From an uncultured Roseobacter sp. (GTDB lineage Bacteria > Pseudomonadota > Alphaproteobacteria > Rhodobacterales > Rhodobacteraceae), in contig NZ_CANMDB010000015.1 in the NCBI RefSeq assembly GCF_947496515.1, forward strand, positions 1 to 64,000: a stretch of DNA of 64,000 bases, given 5' to 3'. Position 1 is the stretch's first letter; each line of letters opens with the position of its first letter. The notes beneath the pieces are model-generated. The model saw only the letters and a program-made list of their open reading frames with translations. It had not been told where the DNA came from and searched no databases. A program made the translations under genes and the position numbers. This document shows positions 16,450 through 25,097 of the stretch, piece by piece.

Positions 16450-18537
16450 CTAAGACGCCAGTTTTTTCGCCTCTTCTCCCAGCTCGTCCGTCGTTCCATC
16501 ATCGTCTATCTTGAAGAAAGAAGTGATCTTTCCGAGCGATATCACCTGATTGGCCAGAGATTGCGTCGCGGCGTTGGTTTCCTCGAACATCGCGGCGTTT
16601 TTCTGTGTGACTTCATCGAGAGAGCTGACAGAGGTGGTGATCTCTTCCAAACCACTGGCTTGTTCTGCTGCGGCCGCGGCGATGTCATTGACCATTTTTG
16701 TCACATCGGACACCAGATCATCGATTTCCGTCAGCGCTTCGCCGGTTTTCGAGACGATCGATACGCCCTGTTCCACCTGATCGGCGGAGGCGGAGATCAG
16801 CTGCGCGATCTGGGTTGCTGCCTCGGAGGAGCGTTGCGCAAGCGCGCGCACTTCGGACGCGACCACTGCAAAGCCCCGACCCGCCTCACCGGCGCGCGCT
16901 GCCTCAACACCTGCATTCAAGGCCAGCAGGTTCGTCTGGAACGCGATGTCCTCGATCACGGTCGTGATCTTGGAGATTTCATCAGAACTGTTCGCAATCG
17001 CATCCATGGTGGTGCGGGCGTCGTTCATGGTTTCAGCACCGGCGGTTGCACAGGCCTTGGTCTTTTCCACGACACTGCGCGTACTGTTGGAGATCTCGGA
17101 TGTGGATTTGACCGAAGCCGACATTTCCGTGATCGCGGCGGCGGTTTCTTCCAGCGAGGCGGCCTGGCTTTCGGTCCGGCGGCTCAGATCATCGGAGGCA
17201 TTGGAGATTTCCTCGGTTCCCGAGCCGATCTCGTGCCCGATGCCGACAACGCCGCCGATGCTTTCACGCAACTGGCAGATCGCGGCGTTGATGTCGTCAA
17301 TCAGGGGATCGAATTCTTCACCGAAGGACTCGGTAATTTCGTGGCGCAGATCGCCTTTCGCCAAGTCCTCGATGGCATCTCTTACCGCCTTGATCGCGCG
17401 TACGCGGGGGGTGATGTCGCTGGCGTATTTCACCACCTTGACGGTTTCCCCCTTGGGACCGACGACCGGCGTGTAGCTGGCGGCGATCCAGACGTCTGAG
17501 CCGTCCTTGGCCTTGCGCCGATATTCGCCGCTGTGAAAGTTGCCTTCCTGGAGGACCCGCCAGTGATCGGAATAGGCTTCGGTCGCAGCTTCGCCATCGG
17601 GCATGAACATGCTGTGGTGCTTGCCGACGATCTCTTCGAGGGTGTAGCCCATCGCGTTGAGGAAAATGTCGTTCGCGTCGCGGATGATACCGTCGGGGAA
17701 AAACTCGATCACCGCCTGCACTTTGGCAATGGTGTTGGTCATGTCGTTGGCTTCCTGGATCCGGGTCACATCGCTCTTGATCGAGATCAGCCGAGTGACA
17801 TTCCCGTTGACATCACGCTCGGGACAGAAGATCGCCTGCACCCAGATAGGCTCCCCGTCTTTGCGGAACCGTTTGAACACCCCGGCGGGGATCTTGCCGT
17901 CCTGCACATCCTTGAGGAAGCTTTCATACCGGTCGCTGCCGGCATATTCGCGGTGAACGAGTACGGAATGGTTCTTACCGACGAGTTCGTCGCGGGCATA
18001 GCCCAACATCTCCAGCACCTTGTCATTGGCTTCGAGAATCGTGCCGTCGGTGTCGTAGACCAGCCTGCCGTGGGTCGAGGAGATGGCGTCAACCTGACCC
18101 ACCAGGTTTTCCGTGTTGGAGGCCTCCAATTGCATTTTCTGGGTTACATCATGACTGATGGTCATCACCTTGATCAGGTTGCCATCGTCATCCTTGATCG
18201 GCACATATGTCGCGGACAGCCAGCGCTTTTCGCCTGTCTTGATCACGCGGCATATGATGTCTGCCCGCGGCGAGACCACATCGAGCCCCTTGGTCTCCGC
18301 GCTGTCGCCTTCCTGATCCAGGGTCTCCGGATCGATCAGGATGGTCCGGGATTTCCCGATCACCTCATCCCGGGAATAGCGGAACGTTTTGCAAAAGTTG
18401 TCGTTCACGTCCAAGATCGTGCCATCCGGTGCGAAGGAGACGATCAAATGGCTCAGATTCATACCTGCGATGAACGCATCCGCCTCGGCCTTCGCCTCGG
18501 TGGCGGCCTTACGTTTTGATCCAGAAAACAAACCCAT
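16450..18537 (-). CDS. Soluble methyl-accepting chemotaxis protein with three PAS domains
   Basis: A 695-aa cytoplasmic chemoreceptor. Three PAS/PAC units span about residues 28-132, 151-258 and 273-378, each ending with a PAC-like strand such as ISHDVTQ or IKSDVTR. A short HAMP-like linker (about 380-430) precedes the coiled-coil signalling domain. Its hairpin tip contains [16 protein letters not shown] (545-560), which binds CheA and CheW. There is no membrane segment, so the ligand or redox signal must be intracellular. PAS cofactors cannot be assigned from sequence. No che genes are in the window. The protein ends at a TAG with no clear terminator. Confidence 0.93.
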   Translation of the reverse strand: MGLFSGSKRKAATEAKAEADAFIAGMNLSHLIVSFAPDGTILDVNDNFCKTFRYSRDEVIGKSRTILIDPETLDQEGDSAETKGLDVVSPRADIICRVIKTGEKRWLSATYVPIKDDDGNLIKVMTISHDVTQKMQLEASNTENLVGQVDAISSTHGRLVYDTDGTILEANDKVLEMLGYARDELVGKNHSVLVHREYAGSDRYESFLKDVQDGKIPAGVFKRFRKDGEPIWVQAIFCPERDVNGNVTRLISIKSDVTRIQEANDMTNTIAKVQAVIEFFPDGIIRDANDIFLNAMGYTLEEIVGKHHSMFMPDGEAATEAYSDHWRVLQEGNFHSGEYRRKAKDGSDVWIAASYTPVVGPKGETVKVVKYASDITPRVRAIKAVRDAIEDLAKGDLRHEITESFGEEFDPLIDDINAAICQLRESIGGVVGIGHEIGSGTEEISNASDDLSRRTESQAASLEETAAAITEMSASVKSTSEISNSTRSVVEKTKACATAGAETMNDARTTMDAIANSSDEISKITTVIEDIAFQTNLLALNAGVEAARAGEAGRGFAVVASEVRALAQRSSEAATQIAQLISASADQVEQGVSIVSKTGEALTEIDDLVSDVTKMVNDIAAAAAEQASGLEEITTSVSSLDEVTQKNAAMFEETNAATQSLANQVISLGKITSFFKIDDDGTTDELGEEAKKLAS

Positions 18538-18648
18538 TGCATCAGCTCCGTAGCTCCGTATCGAGCTGTCCTAGAGCCTTTGCCTTAAAATAGCATTTAC
18601 ACCATGTGGCCCAGCCTTGGCCGCGTCGTCAGCGCGTGTCAGGCTTGG

Positions 18649-19170
18649 TCATTCGGCGGCATTGACCGTGCGGGATACCTTGGGCAGCACCCATTCGGCG
18701 CGGGGGAAATGGCAGGTGTAGCCGTTGGGGATCCGTTCAAGATAGTCCTGATGCTCGGGCTCGGCCTGCCAGAAGGGGCCAACCGGTTCGACCTCGGTCA
18801 CGACCTTGCCGGGCCAGAGACCCGAGGCCTCCACATCGGCGATGGTCTGCTCTGCCATCTGCTTCTGCGCCGCGTCCACGTAGTAGATGGCCGAGCGATA
18901 GCTGAGCCCGCGGTCATTGCCCTGCCGGTTCAGTGTGGTGGGGTCGTGGATCTGGAAAAAAAGCTCCAACAGATCGCGGTAGCTCACGCGGTCGGGGTCA
19001 AAGATGATCTCGATCCCTTCGGCGTGGGTGCCGTGGTTGCGATAGGTGGCGTTGGGCACGTCCCCGCCGGTATAGCCCACACGGGTCGAGATAACGCCCG
19101 GGCGTTTGCGGATCAGATCCTGCATGCCCCAGAAGCATCCCCCCGCCAGAACGGCGCGCTGATGGCTCAT
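18649..19170 (-). CDS. msrA: Peptide-methionine (S)-S-oxide reductase MsrA
   Basis: A 173-aa enzyme that reduces the S epimer of methionine sulfoxide in proteins. The catalytic motif GGCFWG (10-15) with nucleophile Cys 12 is intact, followed by GYTGG and the [17 protein letters not shown] segment of the active-site pocket. It is the second gene of an msrB-msrA pair: its ATG overlaps the msrB stop by 4 bp, so the two are translationally coupled and both epimers of MetO are covered. It has no signal peptide, so it acts in the cytoplasm. Confidence 0.95.
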   Translation of the reverse strand: MSHQRAVLAGGCFWGMQDLIRKRPGVISTRVGYTGGDVPNATYRNHGTHAEGIEIIFDPDRVSYRDLLELFFQIHDPTTLNRQGNDRGLSYRSAIYYVDAAQKQMAEQTIADVEASGLWPGKVVTEVEPVGPFWQAEPEHQDYLERIPNGYTCHFPRAEWVLPKVSRTVNAAE

Positions 19171-19616
19171 GCCACATCCTCCACTTGTTCGATGTAGTCG
19201 CCGTAGCCTTCGGCTGCCATGTCGTCGCGGTGCACGAACCGCAGGGAGGCAGAGTTGATGCAGTAGCGCAGCCCGCCGCGATCCGCGGGACCATCGGGGA
19301 AGACGTGGCCCAGATGGCTGTCGCCGTGGGTGGAGCGGACTTCGGTGCGGACCATGCCGAGGCTGGCATCGCGCAACTCTGTCACATGCGCGGGCTCGAT
19401 GGGTTTGGTGAAACTGGGCCAGCCGCAGCCGGATTCGTATTTGTCAGCGGAGGCAAAGAGCGGCTCCCCCGACACGATATCCACGTAGATGCCCGGTTCC
19501 TTGTTCCCGAGCAGCGCACCGGTGCCGGGGCGTTCGGTGCCGTCCTGCTGGGTGACTCGGAATTCCTCAGGCGAGAGGCGCGCGATGGCCGCTTCGGTCT
19601 TTTCGTATGTGGGCAT
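19167..19616 (-). CDS. msrB: Peptide-methionine (R)-S-oxide reductase MsrB
   Basis: A 149-aa protein that reduces the R epimer of methionine sulfoxide. The nucleophilic Cys 119 lies in [23 protein letters not shown] (62-69) and [10 protein letters not shown] (101-110) complete the fold. The two CxxC pairs that bind structural zinc in many MsrB proteins are absent, so this is the zinc-free form. It opens the msrBA unit and faces the glutathione peroxidase gene across a 137-bp divergent promoter region. Confidence 0.95.
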   Translation of the reverse strand: MPTYEKTEAAIARLSPEEFRVTQQDGTERPGTGALLGNKEPGIYVDIVSGEPLFASADKYESGCGWPSFTKPIEPAHVTELRDASLGMVRTEVRSTHGDSHLGHVFPDGPADRGGLRYCINSASLRFVHRDDMAAEGYGDYIEQVEDVA

Positions 19617-19679
19617 GAATGTCTCCCTTGTCAGCTTTGTGATTAAGATGGGTCGCCTGGCGGAAAGTTAAAGAGGGGT

Positions 19680-19693
19680 GTGCGACGTCGCAC
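19680..19693. promoter_or_regulatory. 14-bp palindrome between msrB and the peroxidase gene
   Basis: GTGCGACGTCGCAC is a perfect palindrome between two divergently transcribed oxidative-repair units, about 60 bp from each start. It is a candidate operator for a shared regulator; no known consensus is matched with confidence. Confidence 0.4.
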
Positions 19694-19753
19694 CCGCTGA
19701 CAATCGCTTGATGCGCACTATCTCAGGGGCAAGCAAACGAAGGAGAGCCAGAG

Positions 19754-20275
19754 ATGTTGCGCACTGCCCTGACCGCCCTGTTCCTAAGTGCCGGTGCCGC
19801 GAGTGCTGCGGGCCTGTCGGATCACAGTTTTGCCTCCATCGACGGTGGCACGCTGGAGACGGGTGACTGGGCCGGTCAGCCGGTGCTGGTGGTCAACACC
19901 GCCTCGCAATGCGGCTTCACCGGGCAGTACGACGGGCTGCAGGCGCTGCACGAGCGCTACAGTGACGCGGGGCTGGTGGTACTGGCCGTCCCGTCGGATG
20001 ACTTTCGCCAGGAGCTTGGCAGCGCCGAGGAAGTGAAGGAGTTCTGCGAGATGAACTTTGGATTGACGCTGCCGATGTCGGATATCACCCATGTCAGGGG
20101 GCCTGACGCGCATCCCTTCTATGCTGAACTGGCAGCGACCACGGGGTTCGTGCCGCGCTGGAATTTCAACAAGGTGCTGATTGGTCCCGATGGCAGGGTG
20201 GTGGAGACCTGGGGGTCCGGTACGCGGCCTCTGTCCCCCCAGATTACAGGGGCGGTCGAGGCGCTGTTGCAGTAG
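19754..20275 (+). CDS. Periplasmic glutathione peroxidase-like protein
   Basis: A 173-aa thiol peroxidase of the GPx family. An N-terminal signal peptide (MLRTALTALFLSAGAASA, cleavage about residue 18) sends it to the periplasm. The catalytic Cys 53 is in NTASQCGFTGQY, and WNFNKVLI near residue 138 gives the conserved Trp-Asn of the active site. Cys replaces selenocysteine, so the reductant is probably thioredoxin-like. It is divergent from msrBA, giving a small oxidative-damage cluster. GGAG lies 8 nt before the ATG. Confidence 0.88.
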   Translation: MLRTALTALFLSAGAASAAGLSDHSFASIDGGTLETGDWAGQPVLVVNTASQCGFTGQYDGLQALHERYSDAGLVVLAVPSDDFRQELGSAEEVKEFCEMNFGLTLPMSDITHVRGPDAHPFYAELAATTGFVPRWNFNKVLIGPDGRVVETWGSGTRPLSPQITGAVEALLQ

Positions 20276-20329
20276 ACATAGCGTCCCGCACAGCGCCGGG
20301 ATCCAGCGATCCGGGAGCCGCTGCGCCGC

Positions 20330-20397
20330 CCGGTGGCACACCGGGCAGCGTCCGACCCCCCTCGATGGGGGAGAGGACGCTTCCTCCCTCCGCGGTC
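20330..20397. repeat. REP-like hairpin element, copy 1
   Basis: The core CCGGGCAGCG, then TCCGACCC, then a hairpin with CCCCC and GGGGG arms around TCGAT, then AGAGGACGCTTCC. It closely matches a second element at 24452-24527. Both lie between convergent genes, here the peroxidase and the EamA transporter. Arm sequences differ while pairing is kept, which suggests selection for the hairpin, perhaps as a two-way terminator. Confidence 0.75.
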
Positions 20398-20404
20398 GCC
20401 TGCA

Positions 20405-21274
20405 TCAGACCCGTTGACGTGAGAGCTGGACCGCCAGGATGCCCACGGCGATGATCCCGACGCCGAGGATATCGAGCGGGCCGAGCGCCTCTCCCAACAG
20501 CAGCGCCGCAATCACCACGCCCAAAAACGGGTTGAGAAAGTGGAACGTGGCAGCGCGGGTCGCCCCGATCCGGTTGACCAGCCAGAACCACACGAAGGTG
20601 GCGGCCAGTCCCGGGACCAGCGTCGTGTAGGCAAAGGCCGCCGCCAGTGGCCAGCTGGGGGTCATCCGCGGTGTCTCCAGTACCGCAGTTGCCAGCGCGA
20701 GCGCGGCGCAGCCCACGAGCATCTGCAGCCCCACCACCATCAGGAAGTTGCCGCCCGAGGTCGCGCCCCGCACCGACAGCGTCGCCACGGTCAGCGCCAC
20801 CACCCCCACGCCGCAAAGGGCCAGTCCCTGCAGGCTGATCCCGCCGGTGATCCGGCTGCCCATGATCAGCGCGACACCCGCCAGCCCGGCGAGCAATCCG
20901 GCGATGGCCAGCGGCTTCAGCCGGTCACCGAGAAAGACCCAGCCCGCCAGCGCGACCAGCAGCGGCATGGTGGAGGCGATGATGGCCGCCACCGATGCAG
21001 GCACCGTCTGCATGGCGACAAAATTCGTGCCGAGATAAACGGCGTTCTGCAAGATGCCAAAGACGATCGTCGCGCGCCACTGCGCGGGCGTGAGCCGCCA
21101 GGACTGCCCCAGCCACCAGCGCGCCACCGCGATGCCGATCAGCCCTGACAGCAGATAGCGCAGGGTCAGCGCCGCCAGCGGCGAGGCATCGGCCACGATC
21201 ACGCGTGCGGAGGTAAAGGCCGAGGACCACATCACCGCAAAGGCGAGCCCGGCGAGCACTGCGCGGATGTCCAT
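20405..21274 (-). CDS. EamA/DMT-family transporter
   Basis: A 289-aa membrane protein with about ten hydrophobic segments arranged as two EamA repeats. Typical elements are WSSAFTSARV near the start of helix 1 and FHFLNPFLGVVIAALLLGE in the second repeat. The start ATG 21274 follows AAAGG; the frame continues 13 codons further but without a binding site. DMT members export amino acids, nucleobase-like metabolites or drugs, and the substrate cannot be read from the sequence. It is divergent from the ClpP-like gene. Confidence 0.88.
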   Translation of the reverse strand: MDIRAVLAGLAFAVMWSSAFTSARVIVADASPLAALTLRYLLSGLIGIAVARWWLGQSWRLTPAQWRATIVFGILQNAVYLGTNFVAMQTVPASVAAIIASTMPLLVALAGWVFLGDRLKPLAIAGLLAGLAGVALIMGSRITGGISLQGLALCGVGVVALTVATLSVRGATSGGNFLMVVGLQMLVGCAALALATAVLETPRMTPSWPLAAAFAYTTLVPGLAATFVWFWLVNRIGATRAATFHFLNPFLGVVIAALLLGEALGPLDILGVGIIAVGILAVQLSRQRV

Positions 21275-21416
21275 GGGAGCCTTTCTGCGGTCATGGTCTG
21301 GTGCCGGGACCATTTCCTACTTCCCCGCAGAGGGCAAGGCAGCCCCGACCCCGTGGACAATCCCGCCCGGCTCGCTAGAGTTCGCGCATAGGTTACCCTC
21401 AGGACGGAGAGATCCC

Positions 21417-22010
21417 ATGGCCGAGACCCTGCTTGACGACACCAGTGCCGCCCCCGAGAAGTCCGACGCGGGTCGGATCGAGGCGCTGTTTTTCAAAAGC
21501 CGCAACGTGATCATCGCGGGCGAGATCAACGACAAGCTGGCGCAGCGCACCGTGACGCATCTGCTGGCGCTGGCCGAGGAAAGCGACGACCCGATCAACG
21601 TCTATATCTCCTCGCCCGGCGGGCATGTGGAGAGCGGTGACATGGTGCATGACGTGATCAAGTTCATCCGCCCCACGGTGCGGGTCATCGGCTCCGGCTG
21701 GGTGGCGAGCGCGGGGGCGCTGATCTTTGTCGGTGCGGCCAAGGAGAACCGCTATTGCCTGCCCAACACGCGGTTTCTGCTGCACGAGCCGCGCGGCGGT
21801 ATCGGCGGTCAGGCCACGGATATGATGATCCAGGCAGAGCAGATCCGCATCATGCGTGAACGGTTCCACACTCTGTTTGCCGAGGCCACCGGCCAGACAC
21901 CCGACAAGATCGCAGAGGACATGCACCGGGACTTCTGGCTGACCACCGATGAGGCGCTGGACTACGGTCTTGTGGGCAAGGTGATCTCCTCCATCGGCGA
22001 GCTGGGCTAG
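21417..22010 (+). CDS. ClpP-like serine protease subunit
   Basis: A 197-aa protein of the ClpP fold. The catalytic triad is visible: Ser 98 in GWVASAGA, His 123 in RFLLHEPRGG and Asp 172 in MHRDFWLT. SSPGGHVESG (65-74) is the substrate-binding loop. The oxyanion Gly motif differs slightly from canonical ClpP (VASAG instead of AASMG), and it does not lie beside clpX, so this looks like a paralogue with a specialised partner. GGAGAG lies 5 nt before the ATG. Active-site residues are complete, so activity is likely. It is followed 7 bp later by a LysE-family gene. Confidence 0.87.
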   Translation: MAETLLDDTSAAPEKSDAGRIEALFFKSRNVIIAGEINDKLAQRTVTHLLALAEESDDPINVYISSPGGHVESGDMVHDVIKFIRPTVRVIGSGWVASAGALIFVGAAKENRYCLPNTRFLLHEPRGGIGGQATDMMIQAEQIRIMRERFHTLFAEATGQTPDKIAEDMHRDFWLTTDEALDYGLVGKVISSIGELG

Positions 22011-22017
22011 GCGCCAC

Positions 22018-22650
22018 ATGATACCGGGGGATGTTCTGGCCATCTTCGTGATGGCTTCGGTCGCACTGGCGCTCGCCCCCGGTCCGGACAACATATTTGT
22101 GCTGACGCAAGCGGCACTCGCGGGTCGGCTCGCGGGCGTTCTGGTCACGCTGGGGCTCTGCGCAGGTGTCATGGTGCACACGGTGCTGGTGGCGCTTGGG
22201 GTGGCAGCGATCTTTGCCACCTCGCCACTGGCCTTCACGGTGCTGAAGCTTTTGGGGGCCGGGTATCTGCTTTATCTCGCATGGGGCGCATTCCGGGCCG
22301 GTGCCGGTCAGGTCGGGGCGGGTGCGGCCCCTTTGAGCGGGCCTGCGCTGGTGCTGCGCGGTGTGGTGATGAATGTGACGAACCCTAAGGTCGCGATCTT
22401 CTTTCTGGCCTTTCTGCCGCAGTTCGCGGATCCGGCGCGCGGCCCGGTGACCCGGCAGATCGTCCTTTTCGGTCTGGTCTTCGCGCTTTGTGCTTTCGCG
22501 ATCTTTTGCGCTGTGGCGCTGGCCGCCGGGTCGCTGGGGGCGTGGCTGCGCCGGACACCGCGCGCCCAGGTGATCATCAACCGGTTGGCGGGGGCCGTGT
22601 TTGTGGGGTTGGCGCTGCGGCTTTTGGTCGTGGAGCGCGGCACCAGTTAG
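22018..22650 (+). CDS. LysE-family exporter
   Basis: A 210-aa membrane protein with about six helices. The N-terminal APGPDNIFVLTQAALAG motif and the central NVTNPKVAIFFLAFLPQF motif are signatures of the LysE/RhtB family, which exports amino acids such as lysine, threonine or homoserine lactones. The substrate is not predictable. It begins 7 bp after the ClpP-like gene and may be cotranscribed with it. Confidence 0.92.
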   Translation: MIPGDVLAIFVMASVALALAPGPDNIFVLTQAALAGRLAGVLVTLGLCAGVMVHTVLVALGVAAIFATSPLAFTVLKLLGAGYLLYLAWGAFRAGAGQVGAGAAPLSGPALVLRGVVMNVTNPKVAIFFLAFLPQFADPARGPVTRQIVLFGLVFALCAFAIFCAVALAAGSLGAWLRRTPRAQVIINRLAGAVFVGLALRLLVVERGTS

Positions 22651-22710
22651 CGTACCCAAGCCGCCCGCAGCTGTGCTAGGCTCATGCCCGGGACCTGCAG
22701 GGAGAGGCCG

Positions 22711-23511
22711 ATGACAAAGATATCCAACAAAGCCTACGAGGCCGAGCTTGCACGGCTGCAGATCGAGTTGGTCAAGCTGCAGGAATGGGTCAAGCACAGC
22801 GGTGAGCGGATCGCCATCGTCTTTGAAGGGCGGGATGCGGCGGGCAAGGGCGGCACGATCAAACGCATCACCGAGGCGATGAACCCGCGCATCTGCCAGG
22901 TGGTCGCCCTGCCGGCCCCCACCGAGCGGCAGAAGTCGCAGTGGTATTTCCAGCGCTACGTGGAGCATCTGCCCGCGGCGGGCGAGATCATCATCTTTGA
23001 CCGCTCGTGGTACAACCGTGCGGGCGTCGAGCGGGTGATGGGCTTTTGCACCGAGCACGAATACCGTGAGTTCATGCGGTCCTGCCCGGAGTTCGAGCGG
23101 ATGCTGGTGCGCTCTGGCATCCGGTTGATCAAGTACTGGTTTTCGGTCAGCGACGAAGAGCAGGAACGCCGCTTTCAAAAGCGCCGCACCCATCCCACCA
23201 AGCGCTGGAAGCTGAGCCCCATGGATCTGGAAAGCCGCAAACGCTGGGTCGATTACTCCAAGGCGAAAGACGACATGTTCGCCCATACGGACATCAAGCA
23301 ATGCCCGTGGTATGTGGTGGAATCCGACATCAAGAAACACGCGCGGCTCAACTGTATCAGCCATCTGCTGTCGCTCATTCCCTACGAGGATATTCAGGCG
23401 GATGAGATCGTGCTGGAAGAGCGCCCGCCGCAGCGCGGCTATGTCCGTCCGCCCATGGCCGATCAGACCTTTGTGCCCGATGCGCATGCGACCTTGCTCA
23501 AGGGGGCGTGA
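22711..23511 (+). CDS. ppk2: Polyphosphate kinase 2
   Basis: A 266-aa single-domain PPK2 enzyme. It transfers phosphate between polyphosphate and nucleotides, in this class mostly phosphorylating NDP or NMP from polyP. Walker A EGRDAAGKGGT (39-49) and the DRSWYNRAGVE lid/Walker B region (97-107) are intact. GGAGAGG lies 4 nt before the chosen ATG 22711. The C-terminal tail after about residue 235 is family-typical. Substrate class (ADP, GDP or AMP) cannot be decided from the motifs I can see. Confidence 0.93.
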   Translation: MTKISNKAYEAELARLQIELVKLQEWVKHSGERIAIVFEGRDAAGKGGTIKRITEAMNPRICQVVALPAPTERQKSQWYFQRYVEHLPAAGEIIIFDRSWYNRAGVERVMGFCTEHEYREFMRSCPEFERMLVRSGIRLIKYWFSVSDEEQERRFQKRRTHPTKRWKLSPMDLESRKRWVDYSKAKDDMFAHTDIKQCPWYVVESDIKKHARLNCISHLLSLIPYEDIQADEIVLEERPPQRGYVRPPMADQTFVPDAHATLLKGA

Positions 23512-23571
23512 CGGGCGGGCGGTACACAATGATCGCTGAATGCAGGGTGCCGACACCATAAGGAGCCTGAC

Positions 23572-24444
23572 GTGAAAGCCTATGACCTGATCATCATGCC
23601 GGGCCGGTCCCCTCGCGATGCCGGTATGCAGGGCTGGTGCTTTGGCCTGCCGCCGGGAATTGAGCCGGAGCAGTGGCCGCTGGACCCCTGCTCGGGTTAT
23701 CCGCTCTGCCATGGCTTTACGCTGCGCTTGCCGGAGGAGTACCGCATCCACGGCCCGGAGATCGTGGGTTTGAGCTTTTTCGCGGTGGCGGCGGAGCATA
23801 ACGACGGCGCACCGGTGACAACACCCCGTCTGGCGAATACGATCCTGAATCCGCCTCCACAGCCACCGGCCGAGCGCGCGCTGCTGCCCTTCTGGACCCA
23901 TGCGATGAATGCACACCCACGGCTCGCGCGCATGACGGATATCCTTGGCTGTGCCTATGCGATGATCCTTCTGACCGAAGCCGAGCTCGATGGCCCCTTC
24001 TGTGACGTGCCAGAGGTCATCGACAGTCCGCTTTTGCGTCCGACGCCCACGCCGGGCTGGATCAGCATGGAGGCGACCTCGACCTGGACAAATATCTATC
24101 TGAGCGCTGCCGGTCGGCTCCCCTCCAGAGGAGACGTCACGGCGCGCGCAGAAGCAAGCGCCGTCGCTTTTGTCAAAAAACCACGACTGACCGACCCGAA
24201 CGCGGGCAAAGCAGTGACGGATCCATCGTATGAAGATCGGCTGACAGAGACATTCGCGCTTAAGCCGTGGCTGCAGGATCTTGCTGTGAACCACATTGGC
24301 GGCACGATGGATGCCGTCCAAGCGGAGCCGTCTTTCGGGCGGCATTACATCGGGTTCGACGAATTCTTCGGCGGGTTCAATTTCGGAGGTGGCACGGCGC
24401 AGCTCGATTTCGAGCAAATGGCCATCAACTGGAGCTGCGGGTAG
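23572..24444 (+). CDS. Uncharacterised protein (290 aa)
   Basis: A GTG-started gene with a good AAGGAG 7 nt upstream, coding for a soluble, Pro-rich protein. It has no signal peptide or membrane segment. Visible features are a PPGIEPEQWPLDP segment at residues 27-39, a middle part that may be linker (SRGDVTARAEASAVAF), and a Gly/Phe-rich C-terminus (FGGFNFGGGTAQLDFEQM). I do not recognise the family. The tail resembles the end of DUF1963-type beta-sandwich proteins only loosely. It follows ppk2 by 60 bp and may be in the same transcript; a REP-like element follows. Confidence 0.75.
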   Translation: MKAYDLIIMPGRSPRDAGMQGWCFGLPPGIEPEQWPLDPCSGYPLCHGFTLRLPEEYRIHGPEIVGLSFFAVAAEHNDGAPVTTPRLANTILNPPPQPPAERALLPFWTHAMNAHPRLARMTDILGCAYAMILLTEAELDGPFCDVPEVIDSPLLRPTPTPGWISMEATSTWTNIYLSAAGRLPSRGDVTARAEASAVAFVKKPRLTDPNAGKAVTDPSYEDRLTETFALKPWLQDLAVNHIGGTMDAVQAEPSFGRHYIGFDEFFGGFNFGGGTAQLDFEQMAINWSCG

Positions 24445-24451
24445 CGGCGGG

Positions 24452-24527
24452 GTGCCCCCGGCCATGGGCCGGGCAGCGCCCGACCCTCCTCGATGGAGGA
24501 GAGGGGGCTTCCCCCCCCCGGGGGGCC
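24452..24527. repeat. REP-like hairpin element, copy 2
   Basis: Shares with copy 1 the string GCCGGGCAGCG-CCGACCC, then the hairpin CCTCC-TCGAT-GGAGG, then AGAGGGGGCTTCC. It also lies between convergent genes, here the 290-aa gene and the HU gene. The hairpin arms differ from copy 1 at paired positions, a covariation pattern. Confidence 0.75.
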
Positions 24528-24619
24528 GCAGTCCAGCGCGACGGTTTGTGGAAACATGGGATGGCCGAGATCACGCCTGCACGATTGCAGCCCGGTCCAT
24601 CGCACAGATCCCGCGCATG

Positions 24620-24646
24620 AAAAAAGGGCCGCCCGGAGGCGACCCT
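24620..24646 (-). terminator. Terminator of the HU gene
   Basis: On the minus strand AGGGTCGCC pairs with GGCGGCCCT (one G-U pair) around a 4-nt loop, followed by six Ts. It lies 25-50 bp after the HU stop codon and is a textbook intrinsic terminator. Confidence 0.85.
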
Positions 24647-24669
24647 GAACAGTCCCAGTGATCGGGCGA

Positions 24670-24957
24670 TTAGCCGTTCACACTGTCCTTGAGCGCTTTG
24701 GCGATGGTCATCTTGACCACCTTGTCCGCGTCTTTCTTGAATTGCTCGCCGGTGGCAGGGTTGCGCACCATGCGCTCGGGGCGCTCGCGGCAGTAGATCT
24801 TGCCCACACCGGGCAGCGTCACCGCGCCACCGCCGGAGACTTCCTTGGTGATCAGGTTGCAGACCGCATCCAGTGCCGCGCCCGCGGATTTCTTATCCGT
24901 GTCCATTTCGTCAGCCAATGCCGCCACGAGTTGGGTCTTTGTCATTGGTTTCGCCAT
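24670..24957 (-). CDS. HU-family DNA-binding protein
   Basis: A 95-aa histone-like protein. The N-terminal MTKTQLVAALADEM helix, the GVGKIYCRERPER segment and the beta-arm region RNPATGEQFKKDADKVVKM are typical of HU/IHF. The arm has NPATGE rather than the RNPQTGE of classical HU, still within the family. I chose ATG 24957 because AAGGAG lies 9 nt upstream; the longer GTG start would place that site inside the coding region. It may be a secondary HU; no partner gene is adjacent. Confidence 0.9.
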   Translation of the reverse strand: MAKPMTKTQLVAALADEMDTDKKSAGAALDAVCNLITKEVSGGGAVTLPGVGKIYCRERPERMVRNPATGEQFKKDADKVVKMTIAKALKDSVNG

Positions 24958-25016
24958 CTTGTTTTTCTCCTTCACTGCCCGAAGAATTGGGCCTCATGCC
25001 CGAAATCTACCCGGAT

Positions 25017-25034
25017 GTTGTGTATGAACACAAC
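25017..25034. promoter_or_regulatory. 18-bp palindrome upstream of the HU gene
   Basis: GTTGTGT and ACACAAC are perfect inverted 7-mers separated by ATGA, 60 bp upstream of the HU start. It is a candidate repressor operator or leader hairpin. Confidence 0.45.
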
Positions 25035-25067
25035 GATTAGTAGAGCATTGCAAGGAAAAACATGCAG

Positions 25068-25092
25068 AAAAACCCTATTTTATTGGGTTTTC
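25068..25092 (-). terminator. Terminator of the ade-amn unit
   Basis: AAAACCC (69-75 within the 25,0xx block) pairs with GGGTTTT (25085-25091) around a 9-nt AT-rich loop, with a T-run on the minus-strand side. It begins just after the amn stop. Confidence 0.75.
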
Positions 25093-25097
25093 GGCTT

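Noticed and set aside
16059-16514. 151-aa plus-strand frame before the chemoreceptor
   Set aside because: It runs into the antisense strand of the chemoreceptor gene, lacks a good start and has no family pattern.
21850-24465. 871-codon minus-strand frame over lysE, ppk2 and the 290-aa gene
   Set aside because: It is a shadow of three well-supported plus-strand genes; no motif is found in its translation.
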